Below, in pieces: positions 13,378 through 25,504 of a DNA stretch of 64,000 nucleotides. Within the stretch, counting starts at the first letter, position 1; each line of letters begins with the position of its first letter. This stretch comes from Prinia subflava (lineage: Eukaryota; Chordata; Aves; Passeriformes; Cisticolidae): the NCBI RefSeq assembly GCF_021018805.1, contig NC_086283.1, positions 62,264,182 through 62,328,181 on the forward strand, read 5' to 3'. The notes beneath the pieces are model-generated. The model was not told the DNA's origin. It did not search any database and saw only the letters and a list, made by a program, of their open reading frames with translations. Position numbers and translations under genes: made by a program.

Positions 13378-13476
13378 ATGATGTGTCTGGATCTAGTGCT
13401 GTGTAATGAGGTTGACTGGTTTAGGGGGTACAGTGGCAGTGCCAAGTGGATGGTTGGACTGACCTTACAATTCTAT
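13378..13476 (+). mobile_element. CR1 LINE, short 3' fragment, sense
   Basis: GTGTCTGGATCTAGTGCTG through GGATGGTTGGACTGACCTTA matches the end of the copy at 9.8-10.0 kb with only a few differences. The tail TTCTATTG is degenerate. About 100 bp remain. The preceding codon-poor piece (13350-13377) may be an extension of the same copy but is too diverged to claim. Confidence 0.85.
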
Positions 13477-13972
13477 TGTAAAATCTCAACTACAGAGGTA
13501 GTACTAACCTGAAAAGCAATATACAAAGTTGAAACTCTATGCTCTCAAATCAAATGAGAGGCTATGTCTGTTAAGTGTAACCACCTTCACATGTGTTTAG
13601 TTCAATTTCAGTTAGGCTACATTCAGACTAAATGTGGTCAAGCACAACAAAAAGAATGGCAGAATGCACTGGCTCCAGGAAACCTCCCAGGAAGCAGGAA
13701 TTTACACTAAGGGTGTTTGGCTATGGTAGGTACTGAAGTTTTGACAATGTAAATGCAGACAGAAAGCAAATTCTGTTTTGATTTCTGTGGTCATTATTAG
13801 CATGCAGCAGATAAGTGTCTAAAATGTCCATCTACATTAAACATCCATCTACATTTTTTTTAAATAGTGTCTTTGGAAGCACAGTGGTTTCTTCGGCCAA
13901 TGTGTTTTATTTAAAAACACATATGAATCTAGAGTGTGTCAAAAACATGTTACCATACATAACATATCAAAC

Positions 13973-14403
13973 TGTTAGCGTAGAAACATATAATCATGGA
14001 ATATGATTATATGCAGGTGCTTTTATTGATGAGCTTTGGGAATCAGGGACCTCAGACCCAAATCTAACTCTCACATGGATTTGAGATGGATGTGTTTTTA
14101 TACCCTTCTTTTTATATAACTACATATTAATTATTAAACTTATATTGTTCTGTTGTATATATTGATCTCACCCAAGCATGAATTCTTTAGCCTCCCAAAC
14201 ATAGTTTCTCATGATTCTTATTATGATTAAACAATAGTCATATTCAATTACCAAATAATCATCACATCTAACAATCATATCATTTATCATTTGCTGATTA
14301 CGCAGGTGCAGTTCACATGATCCAGTAAAGACAGTTTGTTCCCAGGGCCTACCCAACCCTGACTCCCTTTCCCAAGGCCTACGAGGCCCAACTTTTCTTT
14401 CCA
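13973..14403 (-). mobile_element. Probable endogenous retrovirus LTR (ERVK-like)
   Basis: Read on the minus strand, the block has retroviral LTR order. A purine-rich tract (AGGAGGGGG, just above 14403) comes first, then a U3-like region beginning TGGAAAG and two TATA-type boxes (TATAAAAA at about 14095-14102 and another near 14112). About 70 bases on is AATAAA (complement of 14022-14027), then a short U5-like end. An 11-bp perfect hairpin (13987-14013) follows the poly(A) signal. No target duplication or primer-binding site was found, so the outer limits are estimates and class assignment is tentative. The 94-codon minus-strand frame inside is not a recognised protein. Confidence 0.5.
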
Positions 14404-16807
14404 TGCCCCCTCCTGAATCTATTGTATACAATTCCCATGATTTTAAAAACATTTTAACCCTATGATATCAAAACTATGCCAGCCATATTGACCTTCTATC
14501 TCTATTATTTTACTCATTTGAGATAATAAATGTTTAACATGGAAAAGAGTTGCTTCTGATACCAAGAGTTCCCTTGATACCAAGCCCATTTACTCTTTTA
14601 CCAGAGAGCACTGCTATGGGATTTAAATGGATTTCCATCCAGAGCACATATCTAAATACAGACTGTAGGTATTTCATGACCTTTGCCATTTCCCAACACC
14701 ATTTTGTATCGATAGTAAAGCCTGATGATATAACTAGAGGTGTTTGTAACTGCAAACCTAGGGTAATGTGGTGGATATAATTTAGGATAACATGGTGGTC
14801 CAGCGTGGTCAGATATATTTAGATTCCTAAATAATAGGCCTTAGGTATTTCCAGAACCTTTAGTCCTGTATACAACTTTTTCAATCTCATGTCACATTAC
14901 ATTTGCCAAAAATGAAGATACACATTTTTTGACTACAAAAACACAGAATTACATTTTAGTAGCGTAGAATGCAGCAACTTAAGAGTAATACAGTGTAAAT
15001 TCTTCCATTTTTCTTCTCTGGATAATATTTAACATAACATTGTTTATTTGGGTGGTGGTTTGCTTAGAATTTTGTTGTTGAAGACATGAAGAGAAATTAC
15101 AAATAGAGAAGGTATAAATTTGGGGTTGGACCAAGGTAACTATATGTCTTTGTGTAATGATACATTATATTCAAAAGCAGCATATTAAGAATAAAAATGG
15201 TGAAGATGGAACAGGAAAGTGAAAGCAAAAAGGGAAGGAGAAAAGCATCTAAAAAAGCAAAATAGCGTCAAAATAAAATAGACTATTATTAGCATATTTC
15301 ATAGGTGCCTCAAAAAATAAATTTTCTGGAAATTAGAAGGAAAAATGGCATCATTTCTGAACTCTTTCAATCAAGATAAAATTTTAAAATTAATTCTTAC
15401 ATTATTCAAGAAAAAATCTGTCTTAAAAATTTCTGGTGAACACAGTGCATACAAATTATTTGCTACATTCTGATAAGAAAAGCTGACTTCTCTTATTGAT
15501 TTGAGAAAATAGAAATATATTGTATAGCTTTTTAAGGTGTCCTTTAACATTAAAAACATTACCTGATTTGAGGTTTGGTCCTGTATACAACTCATTATTA
15601 AAACATTAATAATGCATTTTTCTTTAAATAATACAGATCAAATTACTTTAACTGGTAAGAGATCTATTTATATTTCTGACTGTTTAAAAAAATTGATGTC
15701 ATTTTAAAGTTCTTCATTTTAATCATTCAGCTACAGCCACAAATCTAAAATTCAGAATTAGCTAATTGAAAAATATATGCCTTATTTTTTAAAGCAATAT
15801 TATGTCATCTTTCTATATATGTTATATCAACAAAATTCTAAAATGCTTTTGTGATATAGACAACAAAGTAGGGGTATATCTAAAATAGCCCGTGTATGTG
15901 TCATTTTGATCATAAGGTAAGAAAGATAGAAAGTTATTCCATAATTTTTCTCCATGCTGTGAAATAAATGAATATTGTACATTTCTTTTCTGTATAAGGT
16001 TAAGGAAGATAGTCTTGTCTAGAGGAATATATTTGTGATACTTCAGTGTTTCCACAATCCAACCAAAGACTAATTTGCAGATCCTGCAAGAGAAAATTAT
16101 AATCTGTGATTAAAAAGGAAAATTATTGCCCATTTTTTTTCTAAATAAAATTCATTATTGAGTTTAGAACTTGGTAATAGAGATAAATTTAATGTGTCTA
16201 CTTTCCTTGGCTGGCAAGGCTATGAAACACAAATACCTGGAGTCTTCAAAACCTATATGGACAAAGTTGTCAGCAAGCTGATTTAATTTGAAACTTTTAA
16301 GAAGGATATTGAAATAATTGCATCCTGAGATCTCAGCATTTATTTTTCTGTGAAAATATTATTATTTTTTCTTCTCTTTCCTTGTCCATCTCTAACAGAT
16401 ATCTACATAGCACAGGTAACTTCTGCCACACTTAAACCAGTAAGCACATACATGTTTTTTTCCTACAATAATATGTACAAAATATGGTTTACTGGATAAT
16501 GTAATTCAGAAAATAATGGAGTATAGCTGAGAGTGAGTATAAAAAATAATCCAGAAACTGTCTCTAGATTTACAGGAAGGCCAAAATTTACTTCTTTTTG
16601 AAATTGCAGCTCGATGAAATCAGTGTATTTGAAATATTAGAATGGATTAGAATGGATTTAAGATGATGGTCATATTTATTAAGTGAAAAAGGAAAGAGAT
16701 GTTTCATGGCTTTGAACTTGCTAATATCTCCCTCAAAAATATAATGGAAGAAAAATAATGTTATCCATCCGGTTGAGGTATCGTACACAGGGATGGAGAG
16801 TAGGGTT
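14404..16807. other. Unassigned stretch, possibly retroviral remnant at its left end
   Basis: If the neighbouring LTR is real, sequence just above it (about 14404-14880) could be the 3' end of the proviral interior. A 73-codon minus-strand frame there (14534-14755) shows no motif I can name. The rest is AT-rich unique sequence with no recognised feature. Confidence 0.35.
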
Positions 16808-17555
16808 TCACAAAATCACATAAACGGAGTTTGGTGACACCTCTTGACATTATCTAGTCCAAATCCTCTGCTCAAAGCACAGTCAGCTGGAACAATTTCT
16901 CTGAAGGGTGTTCTGTCAGGTTTTGCATATCTCCAGAGAAAGAGACAACACAGCCTCCCTGGGAATATTTTCAGTCTCCAAACACCCTCACATTAGAAAA
17001 CTTTTTGTTTGTTTGGGGTTTTTATTTGTTTTTGGGCTTGTTTTGTTTTGTTTTGAGACAAAAACTTCATGAGTTTTAAGTAGTGCCTGTTACCTCTTGT
17101 CCCATCCATGCACACCACTCTGGGAGTTTGTTTTGCCCTTCAGTCGCCCCATCAGGTATTTATATTCAGATAAAATGCTGCTGATGTTACTCTTCTGCAG
17201 GATCAACTTTTATAGGTCTCAGTCTCTTCTTATTTGAGAAATACTCCAGCATCTTCATTGTCTTTGTGGCCCTCCACTGGACTCACCCCAGTAAATCCAC
17301 ATTTTCCTTTTACTGGGAAGTCCAGAGCTGGACTTAGGAGAGAGAAAGACTCACTTCCCTCAACCTATGGCAAACCTCTTCCCAATGAGCCCACGTAGCT
17401 CCTTCACACTCCTTTGCTGCAAAGTGTGGCTCAAGACCAACTTGTCCATCAGCAGGATGTCTTCTGTACTGATGCTAGGGTTAATTCTCAGTAGGTGCAG
17501 TACTTTTAATTTTCTTTTATTGGACTTGTTTCCTTGTTTGAACTTATAATTTCAT
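16808..17555 (-). mobile_element. CR1 LINE, old antisense copy with RT remnant
   Basis: Starting at CACAAAATCACATAAACGG, the order is that of an inverted CR1. First come the tail and TTATCTAGTCCAAATCC, then ACAGCCTCCCTGGGAATATT, CCTGTTACCTCTTGTCCC, ATCTTCATTGTCTTTGTGGC with CCTCCACTGGACTC, and GAAGTCCAGAGCTGGA. It closes with reverse-transcriptase-derived sequence (CTCAAGACCAACTTGTCCAT). A T/G-rich simple stretch at about 17003-17058 interrupts it. Divergence is high, so this is an ancient subfamily. The 60-codon plus-strand frame at 17367-17549 is antisense noise. Confidence 0.8.
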
Positions 17556-20239
17556 CTTTATAAACAATTTCTTCTTCCTTTGTATGACCATGTAGTGTCA
17601 TCTTCTTCATTTGAACAATGAATATGTCTAATTTTGTGAATGCATAACTTCCAAAAATGTAGTGTTTGGGTATACTTTTCTGTGAAGCATTTTTGAACCA
17701 TCTTTTAGATGTGGGAAATCATGCATATACAAAATAATGAGAATTTATAAAGTGGAAAGCCTGTAATTTAAAATTTATCATTTACTCTGTGTTCATCACG
17801 TCGTAATTTCAGTACTTTATGAAAAGGTTGTTTATTCTCTAAACAATGCTTAGGAGTGATTTAGTGCTTGGGAATACCATCAAAGTTAGTGAAATGGTAG
17901 AAACTTCAATCTATAGGTGTTACAAATTAACACTGAAGTCATAGAAACACCATGCTTTCACCCAAAGGAGCTCTAGATTATGGTTTTTGTGTTTGTTTGG
18001 GTTTGTGTTTGTTCTTTTTTTTTTCTTTTTTTCTTTCCCAATTAGGATGAACAAAAATAAAAATACCCTATAGCTTACATTAAGAGGATTTTCTAAGAGG
18101 ATTTTATAGTTTCAAGAAGCAAGTTTAGCTTTTGTCACTTTCCAGGGTAAGCTTTGTGGCTTCTAGGGGATTTTCTCTTGCTTTATTTTATAATAAAGTT
18201 TTTAACATAAATTCGTCATTTTAACACCCAGCTCAGAGTCAATTTCTGTCAATCCTCTTTCATGATCAGACCATAGGAGGCAGGAAGGGACTTGGTTCTC
18301 AAAGGAAAGAAGAGAGAAAAAAACAGAATTTTGTTAATGTCTTCCTTAAATAATTTTAGGAAACAAAGTAATAATTTATCTGTTTGAATTTTTCCCAGGA
18401 AGAGTAGACTTTTTTCTTTCTTTTTAGATAGTTGTTCTAGGTAAGGGAACATTTGCACTGCTGAGCATGTAAAGAAGTCTGATCTTAGGATGCGGACTGA
18501 AATTTACCACTGCAATTGCCAATTGATGAAGGCTTAAAACACATTTGCAGTGTGAAAACAGTGGCCCAGAGGGCATATCAAATTCAAAACCCTTGCATCT
18601 GCAAAAAAAAAGCAGAGGTCCATTGCTGAAATCTGCAGCAAAGACTACTATTAGAGATCAGGCCAGTGTGGTTCTGTGAGTGTGCATTCTTCGATCTCAT
18701 TTCCGACATCTTCACTGCAGAGAAGTAATTCCAGAAGTAGGGCTTTCTCTTGTATCTTAGAGTGTTAATTCCACAAAATAAGCTAACTCATAAAGATATC
18801 TTTGTGTATCACTCCTCTTATTTCTCAAGAAGGCTACAAGAAGAGTTTTGATAGATGGTTGAAATTCATTCCCTCTCATGAGACCATTAGAAATGTTAAT
18901 GTAAACCTTTTCAGATGTCTAAGACACTAAGTCAGGAAAAGTGGGAGGGTGATACAGTGCGGAGAGAGAGGAGGGAAAGGTTAAACTTATTTGTGAAATG
19001 CCAAGTTATGAGCAGTATGCTTTTACTCAACAGATACATGTACATTCTGGCATTTGGCTTGTGTGGAATACAAAGAGAAGAACAAAGGACTCTGGGTATA
19101 TATTTCTGCTTATCAGTAAGGGACTATTCTTGCTCTACAGTCTCAAGGTGTAACAGATGCAACATAAGCAAAGTGTTGAACATCTTTTCCTAGTGCATTC
19201 TGCTGGTCATTTCCCCATCTTCTTTTTATAGAAATACCTGTTTTAGTAATGAAACAGTGTGGTCTTTTATGGAATTATAACCTATCTTAGCTGAAACCCT
19301 CAGAAAAAAATGCAACCCATCACAGATGCTACATTATTTTACAACAAAACCATGAAACGAAGGACTTAGTTGGGAGATTGTTATTCTGGTGGTTATGTAA
19401 ATTTGCATTATTTGACTTTACATTCCACTTTTATTGAGGGTTTTGCTACTTTGGAACTACTAGAATGAGAATTTGCATTTGACTGGGAGATTTCTCTTAA
19501 CTGACTCCTTTCCTCATTCCTTCCCATCAAATGACATATTCTGCTGAGGCACTAAAGAGAATTTTTGCAGTGCTGTGCGCTCTTAGCTGTGAACTGACAG
19601 GATATACACCTGGACTTTCCTCTCTGAAAGCAAGTGCATTGGTGAAGGAAATCTGGTAATGGTATCTTCCAATTACACCTGCTGAAGTAGAAACATGAGT
19701 ATATATTGCTGTAGTCAAATAGGTCAAACTCATATTCACAAGGACTTTGTATCTGCCTTTGTCTTTAGGTTTTGTTGTTTTTGTTGTTTTTGTTTTCCTT
19801 TGAAAATACAGTCAATAGACCACACTGATTCTAAAGAATGGGTTTTACAAAGTATATTTGTATACTATGCATGCTACACAAGAGTGCAATATCCATGCAC
19901 TTTTTTTATTTCAGAAAAGTTATTTAGGAGCTGGAATTAAAAAAAAAAAAAGTGTTCTATTAATTTCCATTGAAGTATCAAATTAAGAAAAAAAGTAGAC
20001 AGCTGATAATTTTCAACTTATTTTTTTAATGTCTGTCCTACCTCTAATGCACCATAGTTTAAATCCATAATACTCTGACAAGGACCACAAACACATTTAC
20101 TGGCATGAATCATGCAAAGGGCAATAACAACAGCCATCAAATATATTAAAGAACATCATGCAAAACTGAATGTGAGTAGGATTGCAAGAGTATTACATCT
20201 CTATTGGTTTGACTGGTTGTTTAGGTCTTCTTTTCTTTT
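17556..20239. other. Unique AT-rich non-coding stretch
   Basis: T/G-rich low-complexity sequence lies at about 17982-18038. The rest shows no recognised gene or transposon. The 92-codon plus-strand frame at 18915-19193 has no domain features. Confidence 0.5.
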
Positions 20240-21170
20240 AGGTTTGAGCATCTCCAAGGAAAGGGATGCCATCGCCTTTGCAGATATCTTGTTCCACTGT
20301 TTGACAACCCTTATAAACATTAAATAAATTTTCTTTATATTGAATTTGAATTTCCCATGTTTCAAGCTGTGCTTGCTGCCTCACATAATAAGCAACTGTC
20401 TTGATCTTCCTTATGCTTCCTCATTTTCAGGAACAGGAGAATCTCACTTTATTAAGGTTGAAGAAACCCAGATTTCTCATCCACACATTCCAGCCTTAGG
20501 CCATCGTGGTGAACTCCGCTGAAATCACTCCTGTATGTCAGTGTCTATCCTGTGCCAGAACTCTGCACTCTTTGGGTGATCTCACCAGTGCTGAACACCA
20601 GAGCAGCATCAGTTCCTGACCTTGCTGCTGTGGTTGTGCAAGTGCACCCCAAGATTCAGGGGATGCTTTGCTGCCCAGGTGCACTTCTTCCTGGGAAGGG
20701 ATTGCTGCTTCCCAGGAACTTGCTGCCTCTCAGTGCCTTTTCTGCACAGCTGTTTTGCACAGTGAGCCCTAGTCTGTCCTGCTGCAGGGGTGAGTACTTC
20801 CCAGGACTTTGGGAGACTCGTTAAGTAGTTCATCCCTAAGAACTGCAGCTCATTGCAGCACTGACTGCCACTCTTCAAACACCTTTTCCAGCGCATTTTC
20901 TTCTCTGTAAGAAACAAGACCATTTCTTGTCCATACTCAGCCTAGACATTCCTTTGGCTACAAGGAGTCTTCATATGATCCTGCCAAGGGTCTTGCTAAA
21001 GTTTAAGTGTGCAACATCCACTGCTGTCCCCTAAACACTCTGTCAAGTCACCTAACACAGAACACACAAAACCTGGTCAGGGTTGCCCTTAGTAGATTTC
21101 CATTAGCACAAGACCACTGTGCCTTCCAGAATGAAGATCTGATTACACCATGTGAGAGCAAAGCAATTCC
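20240..21170 (-). mobile_element. CR1 LINE, old antisense copy reaching the RT domain
   Basis: Diverged but ordered matches to inverted CR1 are visible: GATATCTTGTTCCACTGTTTG, TTGAATTTGAATTTCCCATG, GGTTGAAGAAACCCAGATTT, GATCTCACCAGTGCTGAACA, and finally GGTCTTGCTAAAGTTTAAGTG with CACTCTGTCAAGTCACC. The last part is the antisense of the reverse transcriptase segment that normally reads DKVTxL..VYLDFSKAFD. Internal sequence is rearranged or poorly preserved at 20640-20960. Overlapping open frames of 90 codons (plus) and 104 codons (minus) reflect the higher GC of the element. Confidence 0.68.
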
Positions 21171-24100
21171 AGATTACTCTTGGTAAAGCTGTAACTAGCT
21201 ATTTCTTAGACAGTAGCACACAGAAGTAATCAGAGCAAGAATTTTTCTCAGGACCAGCTTGGGTACTTAAATGGGACACATCTTTCATGTTTTGTTTTGC
21301 TTTGTATAAGTGAACAATTATTTTTATAAACCACAGATACTTTTTTTTTAGGTACAGTATTTTGAAAGTTACTTCCTGAATGTTAAACTGGAACAAATTC
21401 TGCTCTCTCAAGTCCCTGGAAATGAGTCTGCATTAGAAAACTTCATATGTCCTATATAAGGTGCTATTATATCAGTTGACTCTGACAGGTCTCAACTGAT
21501 TTCTCCCAAAGCCTCTTAAACTGTCTCATCCTTGTGCTGATTTTAGAAATAATGCCAGTTTTAAGTCACCTTAAATGTGGGGTTTTCTTTCCATTCTGTA
21601 AACAAGTTATATATGATGTGAAAGAAATGTGTTCGTTGTGCATTGTGTTCTCTGCTAAAGTACATCTTTCTTTTTTATTACTTTGTTTATCAATTAACAA
21701 GCATTAAGTTTCCCCTCACTCTGGATTCGGTTATGAGAATTTTATCCTTCCTCGTCCATATGCATATCAATGCACAGGGGTTCATGATAAGTATTGGTTG
21801 TTGTGATTATCTCTGAAGTATGTTTCTGCCATAAATATATAGACAATGGAAGGATAAGAAATACATGATAATATCTTTAGTGACGAGTAACTGGCAAGCT
21901 TGTCAGTGAAAAATGAGGAAACAATACCTGTGTTTCATTCTGTCTTTACTCTGCTGCAAACCAATGTATTTGGAGGAAAAGATTCTGCAGCCTCTCTTAG
22001 CTACTTGTGTTCCTCCTGAAGGCAATTAACCACTGCTGTCAGATTTGAGTTCCCAGAAGGGCTGGTGCAGTGGTATTTTATTAATGATACTCTGCAGTAA
22101 AATGTGTAATGAATTGTGCTGTTTCATTACAGAGAAAATCCTCTCAGTTGCTAAGGGTGCATATTTCTCTAGTAAGCTCATACTGAGGGTAGCTACTTCA
22201 CTAAATGTCCCTTTTTAAGTGATGTGAATATTTATTTGTTTGTTTGTTTGTTTGTTTGTTTATAAATGGAAAGGTAATTTTATTAATTGCTTATAAATCT
22301 CAGTTTAGTAAAATCTTTTGTCATTTGTCTTATGTATAGCATAATCAGGAGGTCTCTGGCACTGAACTTTGCATAAATGTATGTGTAGTGTGTTTTTCGT
22401 ACCAAGTTGGTCTTTTTTTCAGTTGCTTAATATTTCTCCCCCAAAGGAAATTCAAGTTCCTGAACCTTTTTTTCCTTATTACACCAAATCTGATCGTATC
22501 AGGCCCCTTTATTCTAAAGACAAGTGGTAGGTTTTACTTCTCTCCCTTACTTGGATCCAGTAGAAAATACAAAATGAAGAAGAACCAGTGTTTCCTACTC
22601 CATTAAGAAATCTGAAGGCTACAACTAACCACCAAGTTGTTATTTTCTGTTCAGTACCCACTTAATATTTCTTGTGATTAGTTTAAATACACATATTTAT
22701 ATATGCACATCAAGGAATCACCCTCTAGTTTTGGGGCAAAACCCAGGCATTATCTATACCTTGGTTGTGACAGGAACATCAAAAATTTCTAGATCAGAAA
22801 ATTTTGTATTATCTAGTCACTGAAAAATAAATTCTTGTGATGCTGAGTCCATGTGCTGTGACACTGTTGAAGTGCCTCTGTTCTGAACTAGAGAAGACAA
22901 GATTTGGGTAAACACTGAGATTTAAATCTCTGAATGTACCAGGCTGCCTTTCCCATAGAAGACCGTGGGTCTGGTCTTTCTCTTTATGATTCTGTGACTT
23001 AGCTCCAGATGTTGATTATGTGGAATGGAAGTAAGAGGAAACAGGAACAGACATTTGAGAAATATATACCAGAGCATCAACACAGGCAGATGCAGACAAC
23101 CTCAGATTCACCATTTTTTCATCCATCTCTAAAACCCTAAAACATAAATAGATTACTTATGATGAAGTCCAGTTTATACACTACTCTAAAACTTACACTG
23201 GAAGACCATAGTAACTGCGACTTTATAGGGTACAAATTCTAATTTAGCATTATAAAAGAGGTTTTTGTCATCAGTTTTTGTTTTTCCTCCTGTCTTAATA
23301 CTTATGACTTTAAATGATCTTCCTTTGAAAGAGAGATCTCCACACATTTTTTTGTATAGAAAAAGTTGTCAGATGATAACTATACACCTATGATTTAAGT
23401 GGCTTTTAGTAATGCATTTGGAAAAAAAATGGAAACACTTTTTCTTTTATTTTAAAATTTTAATTGCTTCTTCTTCCAAGAAAGCAATTGAGTAGTCCCA
23501 TTGAATTTATGAATGTGGGTAGGGTCTCTTTTTTCTTAACAAATATGTTTCATCAGAATGAGATATTTTTAGCACTGTAGGATGAGCAATGAGCATGAGC
23601 AAAAATGGCAAGTCTGCCATTTTTGATGCATGGCTTCCAAGCATTAACTGCAAAGAAAGTGTTTTGCAGCAAATACCGTGTGCAGTCCACAGTCAATGAA
23701 GATGAACACATTACCATGTAAACTTCAGTGGTGTTTATCTAGTTGATATTTCCAAAGTGTGCTACAAAAGGTCAAATATTTATAGATCTTTTCAGTCAAT
23801 ATATCAGTGCCCAATTGGAATGGTTACACATTGTAAAGTGTAGACTGCAACTCTAGCTTTATAATGCTTCTTTCAGCAGTGTTTCCCATTGGAATAATTT
23901 CATCCTGTGTATGCAGTGGAATTAGTGTAAATGATAAACATTGCTGAAGTTTCTTTGTAATTTTTAAAACCTTGGTCTTCCTTTTTTTTTTTTTTTCATT
24001 ATTACACATGACCAAAGGCTACATATCCATCTGTGTTTTACAATTAGCAATCTTCTCAATATCTTAGAAACAATAGATGTTGCAGTGTAGTTTAAAAGGA

Positions 24101-24378
24101 ACGTTAGTGCAGAGGGGTAGTGGAATGCACTTTATTAAACTCTCCAGAAAGAAAACACAAGAATATAGGAAATGTATTGAGGATGCAGCACATCTGGGAA
24201 GGGTCTAATTTTCAATATGAACATGTTTACAATGGTAACTGTATGCTCAGCAAGTTCTCTTTACAGTAGGAACATTACATCAATAGTATAATTGAAGAAG
24301 AAAAGCTCCCTTGAAAACTGCTTAGGTAATTTGCAAATTCCAGGTAGAATCTTTCTTGCTCGTTTTTGTTTGGGGTAG
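21171..24378. other. Unique non-coding stretch
   Basis: No gene recognised. The part at about 22010-22170 (TGGTATTTTATTAATGATAC onwards) is free of repeats and rich in ATTA/TAAT cores. A perfect 11-bp stem with 4-base loop lies at 23600-23625. Both are discussed as findings. Confidence 0.45.
22235..22262. repeat. (TTTG)n microsatellite
   Basis: About seven TTTG units are preceded by one TTTA variant unit. Short and perfect. Confidence 0.9.
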
Positions 24379-24817
<439 letters not shown>

Positions 24818-25419
24818 ACATATTTAAATATTTTTTTCTTTCTTCTAATGTGAGAGATTTATTAGTAGAGTCATAGAAACTGATAACTCTTAAGATCAGA
24901 ACAGCCTATCATATGATACAGGACTCTTTACTGGGAAACTACTACCACTATTTCCCTATTAACCAGTACAATTGTACCAATTTTTTCAAAACTTTTCTTG
25001 TGTTTATAAAGACTGGAAAAGACAAGATGCCATCATATTTCAATAATATGATAAGTAGAACATCAAGTGATAAATTTACCTTTGTCAGTTGTAATCTATA
25101 GCTTGTCATGTTGAATTATTCCTGAGATGATTTGGGCTTAAACATGGCTCCATAATTTGATGACAGAATCTACTTAGGAACGTCAAGGTAAACACTTTAA
25201 TAATGAAGCTTTTCACTAGAAAAAGGATTTTATATTACATTACTGATCATCACAATTACAACCTTGGTAACACGATGATTTTATGGTCAGTTGTACAGTA
25301 TGACTTTGAGGACCCAGGTATATCTGTAGTGTACTATTGACACCTAGGTGCCACACTGATTGTAAATCCCTTGTTAGTTTAAAAGACAAAACCCTTTACA
25401 ATATGACACTTAAGAAAAT
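24818..25419. other. Unique AT-rich non-coding stretch
   Basis: No recognised gene or transposon. A faint CR1-like string near 24866-24910 is too weak to call. Confidence 0.45.
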
Positions 25420-25504
25420 TTTCATTTCATTTCATTTCATTTCATTTCATTTCATTTCATTTCATTTCATTTCATTTCATTTCATTATTTCATTTCATTT
25501 CATC
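25420..25504. repeat. (TTTCA)n pentanucleotide microsatellite
   Basis: About 16 TTTCA/ATTTC units are interrupted once by an ATT slip near 25486. The flanks are ordinary unique sequence. There is no evidence of a transposon tail. Confidence 0.95.

Noticed and set aside
20552..20923. Overlapping frames of 90 and 104 codons
   Set aside because: They lie in an old antisense CR1 whose higher GC reduces stop codons. Neither has a domain.
22950..22995. CR1 tail (TTTATGATTCTGTGACTT)
   Set aside because: The octamer alone is common by chance in AT-rich DNA, and the expected preceding block is absent.
24866..24910. Antisense CR1 end (GAGTCATAGAAACTGATAAC)
   Set aside because: Only a few bases agree with the family pattern and no body follows.
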